The notes under the pieces: generated by a model | Told to the model about the DNA's origin: nothing | Databases searched by the model: none | Seen by the model: only the letters and a program-made list of their open reading frames with translations | Part shown: piece after piece, positions 53,826-62,337 of the stretch | Position numbering within the stretch: position 1 is the first letter of the stretch | Layout of the letters: each line of letters opens with the position of its first letter | Program-made: the position numbers and the translations under genes | NCBI GenBank assembly: GCA_903911355.1 | Contig: CAIWDD010000023.1 | Span: 1-64,000 of the forward strand | Direction: 5' to 3' | Source: an uncultured Nodularia sp. | GTDB taxonomy: Bacteria; Cyanobacteriota; Cyanobacteriia; Cyanobacteriales; Nostocaceae | Length of the DNA stretch: 64,000 nt

Positions 53826-55871
53826 TTAACGCCAATTATCCCAGTTTTCGTTAAAAATTGAAGTATCAGGAAAAGCTGTCGGGTTGCCATTTTGCTCTAA
53901 TAGACGTTTGAGATCTGCTAATTGTGGTTCTAGACTGGGTAAATTGTTCACCAGTTGGTAAGGTGCAACTTGATTTTTTAAGGCAAAAGCCGCAGTAGTA
54001 CCCGCAGCAGCACCCGCAGACCATTCAAAGGAGTGTACCCGATAAGCAGCGGCCGCAATGTGACTAGTGGCGATACTTTTACCTCCTACCAGCAAATTGT
54101 CGATTTTCTGGGGAATCATGGCTCTGAGGGCAATTTGAAAGGGATAAGCTTGACCAGCACCCCGCCTTTCTCCGGGAAGTTCTCTATTACCGGGCTTTTC
54201 TGGGGGGCTTTTCTCCATACAAGGATGAAAGTCTATGGCATAGTGACCAATACCTACAGAATCAGGGAAAATAGTAGAGCGAGTCCGCCGCATTACCTGT
54301 TCCGGTGGCTTTGTACCTATAATGACAGATATGGCTTCTAAGCCAGCCAGTGTTGCTTGTAACCGGCGGTACATATCAGCAGGAAGTTTACGACGATAAT
54401 ACTCATCGTTGTAGTTGCGGCGAGAAATATCAGTTTCCCAAATGGTAAAACCTCCGGGTTGTCCCCAACTGGGACGGCCAATAATCCGTCGTCCTTCCCG
54501 GATATAGGGATATTTCGATAAGCCATGGGCTGTTCCCATGGGGGAATTGAAACCAGATATAAAACGGTGATTTGTGTGTTGCTCCTTGACACCTGTACCA
54601 AGTTGTGAATCTGTAGTCCCAGCCACTAACCAATAATAGTAGGCTAGTGCATTTTCTTCACCTCTGCGGAGGCTTTCCGTTCGTAGTCCCCCCATCCATC
54701 CGCCGGGTTGTAACTGTCCAGTAGCTTGCAACTGTTGGCGAGTGTAAACTAGGTTATCTTGAGGGGTTCCAGGGCGATAGTCGTTACCCCAAGTCCAATT
54801 TTGCATGGAAATGTCCCCTGGTGTGGGAGCCGAAAACCTTACACCTCCAAATGTTGCAGGTGCTCCCTGTTGCTGGCTCCAAATGCGGCGATAGGTGAAA
54901 ACTAGGTCAAAGTTTGCCAACCGCTGTAATTCATAACTAAAATATGGGGCATACTGTGGATAGAATGGGGGCATTTCCTGGGGTTGTGGTTCCTTAGTGG
55001 CTTCCATTGCAAAGGTGTAAGTGAAGCCTTGGGTACAATAAGGATTGTTTTGCTGACTGGAGGAAGAAGGTTCGAGGTGGGAGAGAGGGTCAATACCCAA
55101 ACGGTAGGGAACATCCGCCAGGGCGATGATTTCCCCGGTTTCGCTAGCGTCTACGATGTACCATTTGGGAGAATTCCCTTGTGTGTTTTGGGGAACTAAG
55201 CGAATGATATTTTTAGTAAACCGAGATGAGTTTTGGTAACGATAAGCATCTTCAATGGTTTGAGATAAGGTGAAGGTGTTATGAGGTGGTGCGCCGGGGA
55301 CTGGTTGATGTTGAATGGCGATCGCACTACTAATTAATTGTCCACCCCCGTCAACTGTGGAAGGTGTAACTTCTAAATCCTTAATTACCGTATTGGGAAA
55401 CCATTCTAACTTGCCTTTCCCCTTTCTTTCGGCATCTCTGAGCATATGACTGATAATCCTGTGGGCGTCACGAGGCAGAAAACAAGAGTCACTTACCCAG
55501 CATTCGCCAGGGTTTAGTTTACCATACTTGCGTTCAATCCGATTTCGCAATTCCAAGTAGCCGCGAGCATAAAATTGGCGACTGCGTTGGGTGGGGCGTT
55601 CATCTAATGCAGATGTTCCCTGGGAAGAAATTTGACCTCCCAACCAATCAGTAATTTCTGTGAGACAAACTTTGCGTCCTGCTAGTAACCCCTCGTAAGC
55701 TGTAGCTACACCTGAGAGTCCCCCACCCACAACTAAAATTTCACAATTTACGGTTTTGTCTGGGTTTCTCGGTGGTGCGGCAAGAATGGCAGAATCAGGT
55801 GTAATAAAGTTGGATATTAAGCTGATACTGATTAATGAGGTGAATCTGTAAGACAAGTGTTTATGCTTCAT
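53826..55871 (-). CDS. Secreted FAD-dependent oxidoreductase
   Basis: 681 residues. A signal-like N-terminus (FTSLISISLISNFITPDSAILA) is followed by the dinucleotide-binding VVGGGLSGVATAYEGLLAGRKVCLTE and an EITDWLGGQISSQG motif. The C-terminal LVGGKSIATSHIAAAAYRVHSFEWSAGAAAG is typical of the FAD_oxidored (GMC-like xanthan-lyase-associated) group. It is probably periplasmic or lipid-linked; the substrate is unknown. It stands alone, on the minus strand after infC. Confidence 0.85.
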   Translation of the reverse strand: MKHKHLSYRFTSLISISLISNFITPDSAILAAPPRNPDKTVNCEILVVGGGLSGVATAYEGLLAGRKVCLTEITDWLGGQISSQGTSALDERPTQRSRQFYARGYLELRNRIERKYGKLNPGECWVSDSCFLPRDAHRIISHMLRDAERKGKGKLEWFPNTVIKDLEVTPSTVDGGGQLISSAIAIQHQPVPGAPPHNTFTLSQTIEDAYRYQNSSRFTKNIIRLVPQNTQGNSPKWYIVDASETGEIIALADVPYRLGIDPLSHLEPSSSSQQNNPYCTQGFTYTFAMEATKEPQPQEMPPFYPQYAPYFSYELQRLANFDLVFTYRRIWSQQQGAPATFGGVRFSAPTPGDISMQNWTWGNDYRPGTPQDNLVYTRQQLQATGQLQPGGWMGGLRTESLRRGEENALAYYYWLVAGTTDSQLGTGVKEQHTNHRFISGFNSPMGTAHGLSKYPYIREGRRIIGRPSWGQPGGFTIWETDISRRNYNDEYYRRKLPADMYRRLQATLAGLEAISVIIGTKPPEQVMRRTRSTIFPDSVGIGHYAIDFHPCMEKSPPEKPGNRELPGERRGAGQAYPFQIALRAMIPQKIDNLLVGGKSIATSHIAAAAYRVHSFEWSAGAAAGTTAAFALKNQVAPYQLVNNLPSLEPQLADLKRLLEQNGNPTAFPDTSIFNENWDNWR

Positions 55872-56008
55872 AGTCAGGGGAACGTTGAACCGCTATCTCA
55901 AGTAGACGGTAGCATCTAACAAATGTTCTTCACTTGAATAGAGACATAGAAACTTTTGATACTTCAGCAAAAAAAGCCAGACTTCATATCTGACTTTTTT
56001 TGTGTGTT

Positions 56009-56134
56009 CAGGGAATCAAAACTAACAAAGTATCCAATCTTTGTCAGCGACTCAAAGTACTAGCTGCTGATAAAGGTTACGACTCGAAACAAAAACGCGC
56101 TATCTGGATTAACAAAATATTATTAGCGGGATAG
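56009..56134 (+). pseudogene. Transposase remnant, IS5/IS4-like DDE fragment
   Basis: Forty-one codons in frame, ending VLAADKGYDSKQKRAIWINK and a short tail to TAG. The phrase LAADKGYDS is a hallmark of IS5/IS4-type DDE transposases. No start and no inverted repeats were found, so it is an old remnant. Confidence 0.6.
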
Positions 56135-56177
56135 GTTCTTTGTAAATACCTGTCCAAACCTTTTTGTTAAGGATACG

Positions 56178-56228
56178 ACAGGATAAATCCTGTTGATTCG
56201 CGTTTCATCCCTACGCTAAAGCGTAGGG
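56178..56228. terminator. Pair of hairpins near the end of infC
   Basis: ACAGGATAAATCCTGT (56178-56193) and CCCTACGC-TAAA-GCGTAGGG (56209-56228). They lie about 110 bp downstream of the infC stop. Either could end infC transcription, or they could be the ends of a lost IS200/IS605 element. Confidence 0.45.
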
Positions 56229-56334
56229 GTTCTCACGCTCCCACTATGTTTTCATAGTAACCGAACTGCTATGTTTAAGTTATAGTGAAAACTAACAATT
56301 TTGGTTAGGGGTGCAAAAAGCCTAAAAGATTAAT

Positions 56335-56826
56335 TTAAGCGGGAATTACTTGAAGAACGAGTGAGCGTTTATCGAGGGATTGGACTTTTCCGACTTCACT
56401 CAGAGCGCTAACAATGCGGTCTAGCATCTCTCCGGCTTGTTCGCGGTGTTGATGCTCTCTTCCTCGTAAGCGAATGGCGAATTTGACTGAATCGCCTTTG
56501 CTCAACCATTGAGTTGCTTGTGCTATCCGTAAATTATAATCAGCTAAACCCACATTGGGACGTAAGCGAACCTCTTTGACAGTGGGTCTAGCACTCTGGG
56601 TCTGACGTTTTTTCTTTTGATACTGGAGCTTACCATAGTTGACAATCTTGGCAACCGGTACCTCTTTACTTTCCGACACCACAACCAGGTCAAGCTCTAG
56701 AGTTTCTGCTAGCTCTAGCGCCTCAGCAGTATTAACAAGACCACGGTTATTATTCTCATGATCAATCAAGTAGACTTGATTGGATTTAATTTGGGAGTTG
56801 ATCAGTTGTTTTTTAACTACGATAAT
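56335..56826 (-). CDS. infC: Translation initiation factor IF-3, probable AUU start
   Basis: 163 residues when started at the ATT at 56826-56824. The region KKQLINSQIKSNQVYLIDHE corresponds to the conserved IF-3 N-terminus (IN..IR...VRLID) but has no ATG, GTG or TTG before it. An in-frame TAA lies at 56838-56836, and GAGGAAATC provides the ribosome site 4-7 nt before the ATT. The first TTG (56769) would remove about 19 conserved residues. C-terminal motifs are VKEVRLRPNV, DYNLRIAQATQWLSKGDSVKFAIRLRGREHQH and LVLQVIPA. It binds 30S subunits and controls start selection. AUU starts are known for infC and allow autoregulation. The central region is rather diverged, so a paralogue is possible. 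Confidence 0.88.
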   Translation of the reverse strand: MIVVKKQLINSQIKSNQVYLIDHENNNRGLVNTAEALELAETLELDLVVVSESKEVPVAKIVNYGKLQYQKKKRQTQSARPTVKEVRLRPNVGLADYNLRIAQATQWLSKGDSVKFAIRLRGREHQHREQAGEMLDRIVSALSEVGKVQSLDKRSLVLQVIPA

Positions 56827-57084
56827 GATTTCCTCTTAATTTAATACTGGGGTTTTAATACTTGGGTTTGTGGCTTCCCTAGTCTCTGTTCTAAGACAGG
56901 TGCGCTGGTTTGCACTTACCATCTCCATAATATCATAACCGACTGCTCCACTAACCAGCTTACCCGCAATAAATTAATTTAGGGACTTGCGCGGGGGGAA
57001 GTCTTCGGTGAGAATTGAATTCTGGTATAGATTGGAGATAAGCCACCCACTGCAAAAACTGACCCCAGAATCAGGATGGTTCTT

Positions 57085-59223
57085 ATGAAGCGCAAAAATC
57101 AAGTTGTCCTCACTTTAGTATTGAAAAGCGCTATTGTCTTTTCGCCCTTGCTGCTCTCTGCTGGTATTGCTACTGGACAAACCAGGCCATCCGTTTCCAC
57201 AGCACTGAATAGGGCTGAGGTAATATCTGCTCAGAAGTCGGAAAAATTCTCTGAGTTACAAGCACAACAACCTACTCCAGAGCCAGTTACACCCAGGGTA
57301 GCGCCGGGTTTCAATAACACAAATGTCTTGTGGAGTCTGTGGTTAGTGATCTTGAGTTTATTTCCTGTGTCGGTAATTGCTTTATTCTGGCTGTTGCGCC
57401 GGGTAGCAATTCGTGAGATTGTTCATAGAGCAATGGCACAGCTAGATGGGTTAGAAAATCTCCAAAACCAGCTGATTATTGTCAAGCAAGATGCGGAAAA
57501 TCTGATTGGAGAATCTAAACAGAGAAATCGTGAACTGGAAACAGAACTTTTGAAATTGCAACATAATATACAAAGACAACAAGAGAATTTAGCTAATTTA
57601 GCATCTGAAATGGTGCAGTCAAAAGATGCCATCCTAGGAGAATTAAAAACGACAATTAAAGAGATTGAAGATAATTTAGAGTCTGATTTTACAGTCAAAG
57701 TCTCTCAGTTGCAGTTAGCAGCAGAACAAACAAGAGATAGAATCATAGAAGGTTTAGAGAATCTAGAGTCTGGGTTGATCCATAAACTAGAGAATTTGCA
57801 GTTAGAGGCTGAACAAAAAAAGAATCTCACTCTGGAAGATTTAGAAGAATCTAGGACTGAATTTGTGGCTGAACTTTCTAAGTTGCTGTCTCAGACTCAA
57901 TCAGAGAAAGATAACACTGTGGCAAATCTGATTAAAATACAAGGTGATGCAGAAAACCAAAAAAATGATATTTTAGAGAATGTGAGGGAATTAGAAAGAT
58001 TATTTCAAGGAGAAATATCTCACTGGCAATCTGAGGCTCGGCAAGGAAAAGATAATATTTTTGAGAGTTTAGGAAAGTTACAGGTAGATGCGCAACAAGA
58101 AAAAGATAAAACCCTAGATAGTTTAAGGGAGTTAGAAAATTTATTTAAGGCTCAAATAGCTGTATTACAGTGTGATGTACAATCCCATAAGGATACTCTC
58201 CTAGATAGTTTGAGGGAATTACATTCAGAATTTGCGGGTGAATTATCTGAGTTACAGGTGGAGGCTCAAAACCGCAAAGCGCTAATTGTTACCAATTTAG
58301 AAGCATCAGGTGCGGAGTTGACAGAGCAATTTTCAGATTTACAATTTCATGCTCAAGAGCAAAAGCTGTTGATTCTGGAAAAGCTGGAAAAATTAGAGAC
58401 GGATTTTGTATCTCAACTTTCTAAGTTACAGTTGGATGCTCAACATCGCCAGGAGATGATTTTACAGGAATTGATCAAGACTGAATCACCATCTGTGAGT
58501 GAAGACTCACTTGAGCTACAAGGGTCACAGTCAGTTCAGGATGACTTTCAACAAGCAGAAGATTTATTTACTCAAGGGAAATATACCGAGGCGATCGCAG
58601 TTTATCATCAGGTGGTGAAAAATCAGCCAGATAATTCCGTGGCTTGGTTAAAACGAGGTTTAACTTTAGGAAGATTACAACGTTACCAAGATGCTATCAC
58701 TTCCTATGAAAAGGCCATTGAAATTCGCCCAGATTATCACCAGGCTTGGTGCGATCGCGGTGTGGCTTTTGGTAAACTAGGACAGCATCAACAGGCTTTT
58801 ACATCTTTTGACCAAGCTACCCAAGTCAAGGGTGATGATCCAGTGGCTTGGTTAAATCGTGGTCTTTCTTTGATAGAGTTAGAAAGATATGAAGATGCCA
58901 TGGCTAGTTTTGACCAAGCCATCAAAATTAATCCTAATTCTGCCAAGGTGTGGGATAAACGCGGTTATACTTTGGTAAGATTGGGAGAAGATGACGAAGC
59001 GATCGCCAGTTTTGACAAGGCGTTAGAAATTAATCCCAACTATGCTAGTGCTTATTATAATAAAGCCGCTTGCTATGCTCTCCAAAGACAACTAAAGTTA
59101 GCATTGACAAATCTGCAAAAAGCCATTGAACTCAATCCCAGTTATAAGGAAGATGCAGCATTTGACATTGATTTTGATGAAATTGCCGACGATAAAAGCT
59201 TTAAGGAAATTATTTCTGAATAG
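57085..59223 (+). CDS. Membrane-anchored coiled-coil TPR protein
   Basis: About 712 residues from the ATG at 57085 with AGG nine bases ahead; an ATG three codons earlier is possible. There are two hydrophobic stretches, residues 8-28 (LTLVLKSAIVFSPLLLSAGIA) and about 90-110 (LWSLWLVILSLFPVSVIALFWLL). A coiled coil from about 115 to 480 has an obvious 30-40-residue periodic pattern (LENLQ.. , LRELE..F...L..LQ.DAQ). TPR repeats follow from about 495 to 690 (WLKRGLTLGRLQRYQDAITSYEKAIEIRPDYH and similar). It should be a cytosol-facing adaptor at a membrane. The function is not known. Confidence 0.85.
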   Translation: MKRKNQVVLTLVLKSAIVFSPLLLSAGIATGQTRPSVSTALNRAEVISAQKSEKFSELQAQQPTPEPVTPRVAPGFNNTNVLWSLWLVILSLFPVSVIALFWLLRRVAIREIVHRAMAQLDGLENLQNQLIIVKQDAENLIGESKQRNRELETELLKLQHNIQRQQENLANLASEMVQSKDAILGELKTTIKEIEDNLESDFTVKVSQLQLAAEQTRDRIIEGLENLESGLIHKLENLQLEAEQKKNLTLEDLEESRTEFVAELSKLLSQTQSEKDNTVANLIKIQGDAENQKNDILENVRELERLFQGEISHWQSEARQGKDNIFESLGKLQVDAQQEKDKTLDSLRELENLFKAQIAVLQCDVQSHKDTLLDSLRELHSEFAGELSELQVEAQNRKALIVTNLEASGAELTEQFSDLQFHAQEQKLLILEKLEKLETDFVSQLSKLQLDAQHRQEMILQELIKTESPSVSEDSLELQGSQSVQDDFQQAEDLFTQGKYTEAIAVYHQVVKNQPDNSVAWLKRGLTLGRLQRYQDAITSYEKAIEIRPDYHQAWCDRGVAFGKLGQHQQAFTSFDQATQVKGDDPVAWLNRGLSLIELERYEDAMASFDQAIKINPNSAKVWDKRGYTLVRLGEDDEAIASFDKALEINPNYASAYYNKAACYALQRQLKLALTNLQKAIELNPSYKEDAAFDIDFDEIADDKSFKEIISE

Positions 59224-59298
59224 AACCATCACTATATTCCTTTCATTTTCCATATTAAAAAATTGAAAATATTCAAACGAAACAGGGGAGGATGATAG

Positions 59299-60312
59299 AT
59301 GAGCAAACAAACCGTTGGTATCACATCTATTGGTTATTACATTCCCCCAGGAATTTTAACCAGTAAGGAAATGTCAAAACTATCTCAGTTACCTGAGTTT
59401 ATTTTCACTGACAAGATTGGGATCAAACAGAAACCAGTTGCAGGTAAAGATGAACATCCCAGTGATATGGGAATTAAAGCAGCATTAGCGGCTATAGATC
59501 AGGCAAAAATTACAGGGTGTGAAATTGATATTATTGCTTATTGTGCTGCGGGAGATTATGATTACAGATTTTGGTCTCCTGCTGCAAAAATTCAAGATGC
59601 ACTTGGGGCAGAAAACGCTTTTGCATTTGAAGTTAAAAATTTTTGTAATAGTGGCAATTTAGGGATACATATTTGCAGAAATATGTTACTGGCAGATAAT
59701 GATTTATCTTATGCATTAGTAGTCTGTAGTGATAAATTATCTATGCTGTTAGATTATTCAGATGTGAATAATTTATCAACATTTATCATGGGTGATGGTG
59801 CAGCAGCAGTGATTCTCAAAAAAGGAGAATTAAGTAATCAAATTCTCTCTTATCACGGGATCACCAATGGAAAATTAGTAGATTGTCTCAAGGTATCCTC
59901 AGCAGGAACTAAGTTTCCTGTGGGAGGTAAGCCAATTAAGGATGAACTAAATTATTTAAAGGTTGAAGACCCTCAAGAACTAGAAAGAATCTTACAGGAT
60001 GTCTATTTAGAAAACTATGGTAAAGTGATTCACAGATCCTTAGAAAAAAGCGGTTATTCAATCAAAGATGTGGACTTTTTATTAACTAATCAAGTCAAAA
60101 AAAGTTTATCTAAAGCCATTTTAGAATCTTTGGATTTAAAGGATGAGCAGACATTCATTTCTTTGCCGGAATATGGTCATCTAGGTGCTGTAGATACTAT
60201 ATTTGGCTTGGCAAAAACTCTAGAAGCAAATAAAATAAAGCCTGGAAATATAGTGGTGTTAGCTAGTAGTGCGGCTGGTTTTTCATGGGCAGCATTAACT
60301 GTAAGATATTAG
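59299..60312 (+). CDS. 3-oxoacyl-ACP synthase III-like (thiolase fold) enzyme
   Basis: 337 residues. The fold matches KAS III, with the active-site Cys in VKNFCNSGNLGIHI and the GDGAAAVIL strand. The usual catalytic His position (PHQAN in FabH) reads LLTNQVKK, with Asn in its place. The usual Asn (KYGNTS) reads PEYGHLG, with His. The two residues therefore seem exchanged. C-terminal features fit: KPGNIVVLASSAAGFSWAALTVRY. It may decarboxylate or condense acyl groups, but the normal fatty-acid role (FabH) is unlikely to be its only job. Upstream is the TPR protein; downstream is gatB. Confidence 0.8.
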   Translation: MSKQTVGITSIGYYIPPGILTSKEMSKLSQLPEFIFTDKIGIKQKPVAGKDEHPSDMGIKAALAAIDQAKITGCEIDIIAYCAAGDYDYRFWSPAAKIQDALGAENAFAFEVKNFCNSGNLGIHICRNMLLADNDLSYALVVCSDKLSMLLDYSDVNNLSTFIMGDGAAAVILKKGELSNQILSYHGITNGKLVDCLKVSSAGTKFPVGGKPIKDELNYLKVEDPQELERILQDVYLENYGKVIHRSLEKSGYSIKDVDFLLTNQVKKSLSKAILESLDLKDEQTFISLPEYGHLGAVDTIFGLAKTLEANKIKPGNIVVLASSAAGFSWAALTVRY

Positions 60313-60404
60313 ATAAAAAACTATTATAACAAGAGAATAACTTGAGCAAGATAGAGATTTATCGCTAAACTAATAATATTTGGTATGACTAGCAATATTA
60401 TAGT

Positions 60405-61880
60405 ATGACTGCTGCCACAACTGTAAAAACTGAGTACGAAGCGATTATAGGTCTAGAAACCCATTGTCAACTGAGCACCAATACCAAGATTTTCTCTAAT
60501 AGCTCCACAGCTTTCGGTGCTGATCCCAATACTAACATTGACCCCGTATGTATGGGCTTACCTGGAGTTTTACCTGTACTGAATGAAAAAGTCCTAGAAT
60601 ATGCGGTAAAGGCGGGTTTGGCTTTGAATTGCCAAATTGCTAAGTATAGTAAATTTGACCGTAAACAGTATTTTTATCCTGATCTGCCCAAAAATTACCA
60701 AATTTCTCAATATGACCTCCCGATTGCGGAACATGGTTGGTTAGAAATCGAATTGGTAGATGCTGAGGGCGAACCGATTCGTAAACGCATTGGTGTGACT
60801 CGTTTGCACATGGAGGAAGATGCAGGAAAACTGGTACACGCCGGGAGCGATCGCCTGTCTGGTTCTAGCTATTCTCTGGTAGACTATAATCGCGCAGGTG
60901 TGCCATTAGTAGAAATTGTTTCCGAGCCTGACTTGCGTTCTGGTGAAGAAGCTGCGGAATATGCCCAAGAATTACGCCGAATTATGCGTTATCTTGGTGT
61001 GAGTGATGGCAATATGCAAGAAGGTTCTCTACGCTGTGATGTGAATATCTCTGTGCGTCCAGTAGGACAACAGAAGTTTGGCGTTAAGGTAGAAATTAAA
61101 AATATGAACTCCTTCAACGCCATTCAAAGAGCCATTGATTACGAAATTGAGCGCCAAATTGCAGCCATAGAAGCGGGGGAACCGATTATCCAAGAAACTC
61201 GCTTATGGGAAGAAGGCGCTCAACGTACGATTAGTATGCGGGTGAAAGAAGGTTCTAGTGATTACCGCTACTTCCCAGAACCAGATTTAGCACCGATTGA
61301 GGTATCCCAGTCCCAATTAGAGCAATGGCGAGGGGAACTTCCCGAACTACCCGCCCAAAAACGTCATCGCTATGAAACTGATTTAGGGCTTTCAGCTTAT
61401 GATACAAGGGTGTTGACAGAAGACCGCACCGTGGCGGATTATTTTGAAGGTGTGATTGTTGCTGGGGGTAATCCCAAAGCTGCTGCTAACTGGATTACTC
61501 AAGACATCGCCGCATACCTCAACAAGCAAAAGCTGAGTATTACTGAAATTGCTCTCACTCCCGCCAATTTAGCTGAGGTAATTAATCGAATTGAATCTGG
61601 TAAAATCAGCAATGCCCAAGCTAAACAAAAGCTGGGGGATTTGCTGACTGGTATTTCCCCAGAGGAGGCTTTTGCAGGTCAGGAGTTAATCACTGATCCT
61701 AGTGTACTAGAACCGATCATTGATGAGGCGATCGCTGCTAATCCCAAAGAACTAGAGAAGTATCGCCATGGTAATACCAAGCTGAAAGGCTTCTTTGTGG
61801 GACAGGTTTTGAAGAAAACCGACAAACGAGCTGATCCTCAACTAACTAATGAATTAGTTGAGAAAAAACTGAATTCTTAG
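60405..61880 (+). CDS. gatB: Aspartyl/glutamyl-tRNA(Asn/Gln) amidotransferase subunit B
   Basis: 491 residues, the normal length. Motifs are EAIIGLETHCQLSTNTKIFS, DPVCMGLPGVLPVLNE, SDGNMQEGSLRCDVNISV and EEGAQRTISMRVKEGSSDYRYFPEPDLAP, then the C-terminal YqeY-like tail (FFVGQVLKKTDKRADPQ). It is the tRNA-binding subunit of GatCAB, which amidates Glu-tRNA(Gln) in cyanobacteria. A terminator follows about 120 bp downstream. Confidence 0.98.
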   Translation: MTAATTVKTEYEAIIGLETHCQLSTNTKIFSNSSTAFGADPNTNIDPVCMGLPGVLPVLNEKVLEYAVKAGLALNCQIAKYSKFDRKQYFYPDLPKNYQISQYDLPIAEHGWLEIELVDAEGEPIRKRIGVTRLHMEEDAGKLVHAGSDRLSGSSYSLVDYNRAGVPLVEIVSEPDLRSGEEAAEYAQELRRIMRYLGVSDGNMQEGSLRCDVNISVRPVGQQKFGVKVEIKNMNSFNAIQRAIDYEIERQIAAIEAGEPIIQETRLWEEGAQRTISMRVKEGSSDYRYFPEPDLAPIEVSQSQLEQWRGELPELPAQKRHRYETDLGLSAYDTRVLTEDRTVADYFEGVIVAGGNPKAAANWITQDIAAYLNKQKLSITEIALTPANLAEVINRIESGKISNAQAKQKLGDLLTGISPEEAFAGQELITDPSVLEPIIDEAIAANPKELEKYRHGNTKLKGFFVGQVLKKTDKRADPQLTNELVEKKLNS

Positions 61881-61999
61881 GTCTTTACTGTTTTTTCACC
61901 TAATTCTTCATCATTTCTTTACAAAAAGATAGAAAAATAGGTTACACCCCTCACCCCTTAAAGGCTATTCTATGTATTGTAGATGAACCCTAATGATCT

Positions 62000-62034
62000 G
62001 GAGAGCTGCCCATGAGCTCTCCTGATTTTTTTGT
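62000..62034 (+). terminator. Rho-independent terminator after gatB
   Basis: GGAGAGCT-GCCCATG-AGCTCTCC followed by TGATTTTTTTG: an 8-bp GC-rich stem and a T7 run. Confidence 0.9.
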
Positions 62035-62191
62035 TTATTCACCACAGATAAACATAGAACCAGTCAAGCTGGTTAGCCTAGCCATATCCCCTCGGTTAAA
62101 CTTACCCAAAACAACATTTTTGATTGACTTTGATTAACCGCACCAGTTTTCAAGTAAATAAAGTAGACACCTGAAAATTATAAATCTTGTG

Positions 62192-62217
62192 GGGTGGGCA
62201 TCGGTGCCCGCCCTTTT
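62192..62217. repeat. GGGTGGGCA hairpin, dispersed intergenic type
   Basis: GGGTGGGCA-TCGG-TGCCCGCCC, a 9-bp stem with one G-T pair, followed by TTTTGTAT. It is probably a dispersed palindrome that can act as a terminator. Confidence 0.6.
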
Positions 62218-62337
62218 GTATCTAACTCAGATGAGATACGCTGTAAATTCGTTTAAGTGCAGTTTTCGCCAAAATTGGTATAAGTTATGATTCATGACTC
62301 GAATACCATAACTTAAACAATTGCATCGAAATTATCA

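Larger units (their letters stand above)
55872..56334. other. Intergenic region with terminators and transposase debris
   Basis: From the left: a promoter zone, an imperfect AT-rich hairpin flanked by A and T runs (about 55965-55995, A6-stem-T7) likely to be a terminator for infC, a transposase remnant, and two hairpins (56178-56193 and 56209-56228). Confidence 0.55.
61881..62337. other. Intergenic, two hairpins
   Basis: Contains the gatB terminator and a second, dispersed-type hairpin (listed separately). Otherwise no gene is seen. The promoter of the downstream SLH gene lies in about 62220-62330 and shows no assigned box. Confidence 0.55.
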
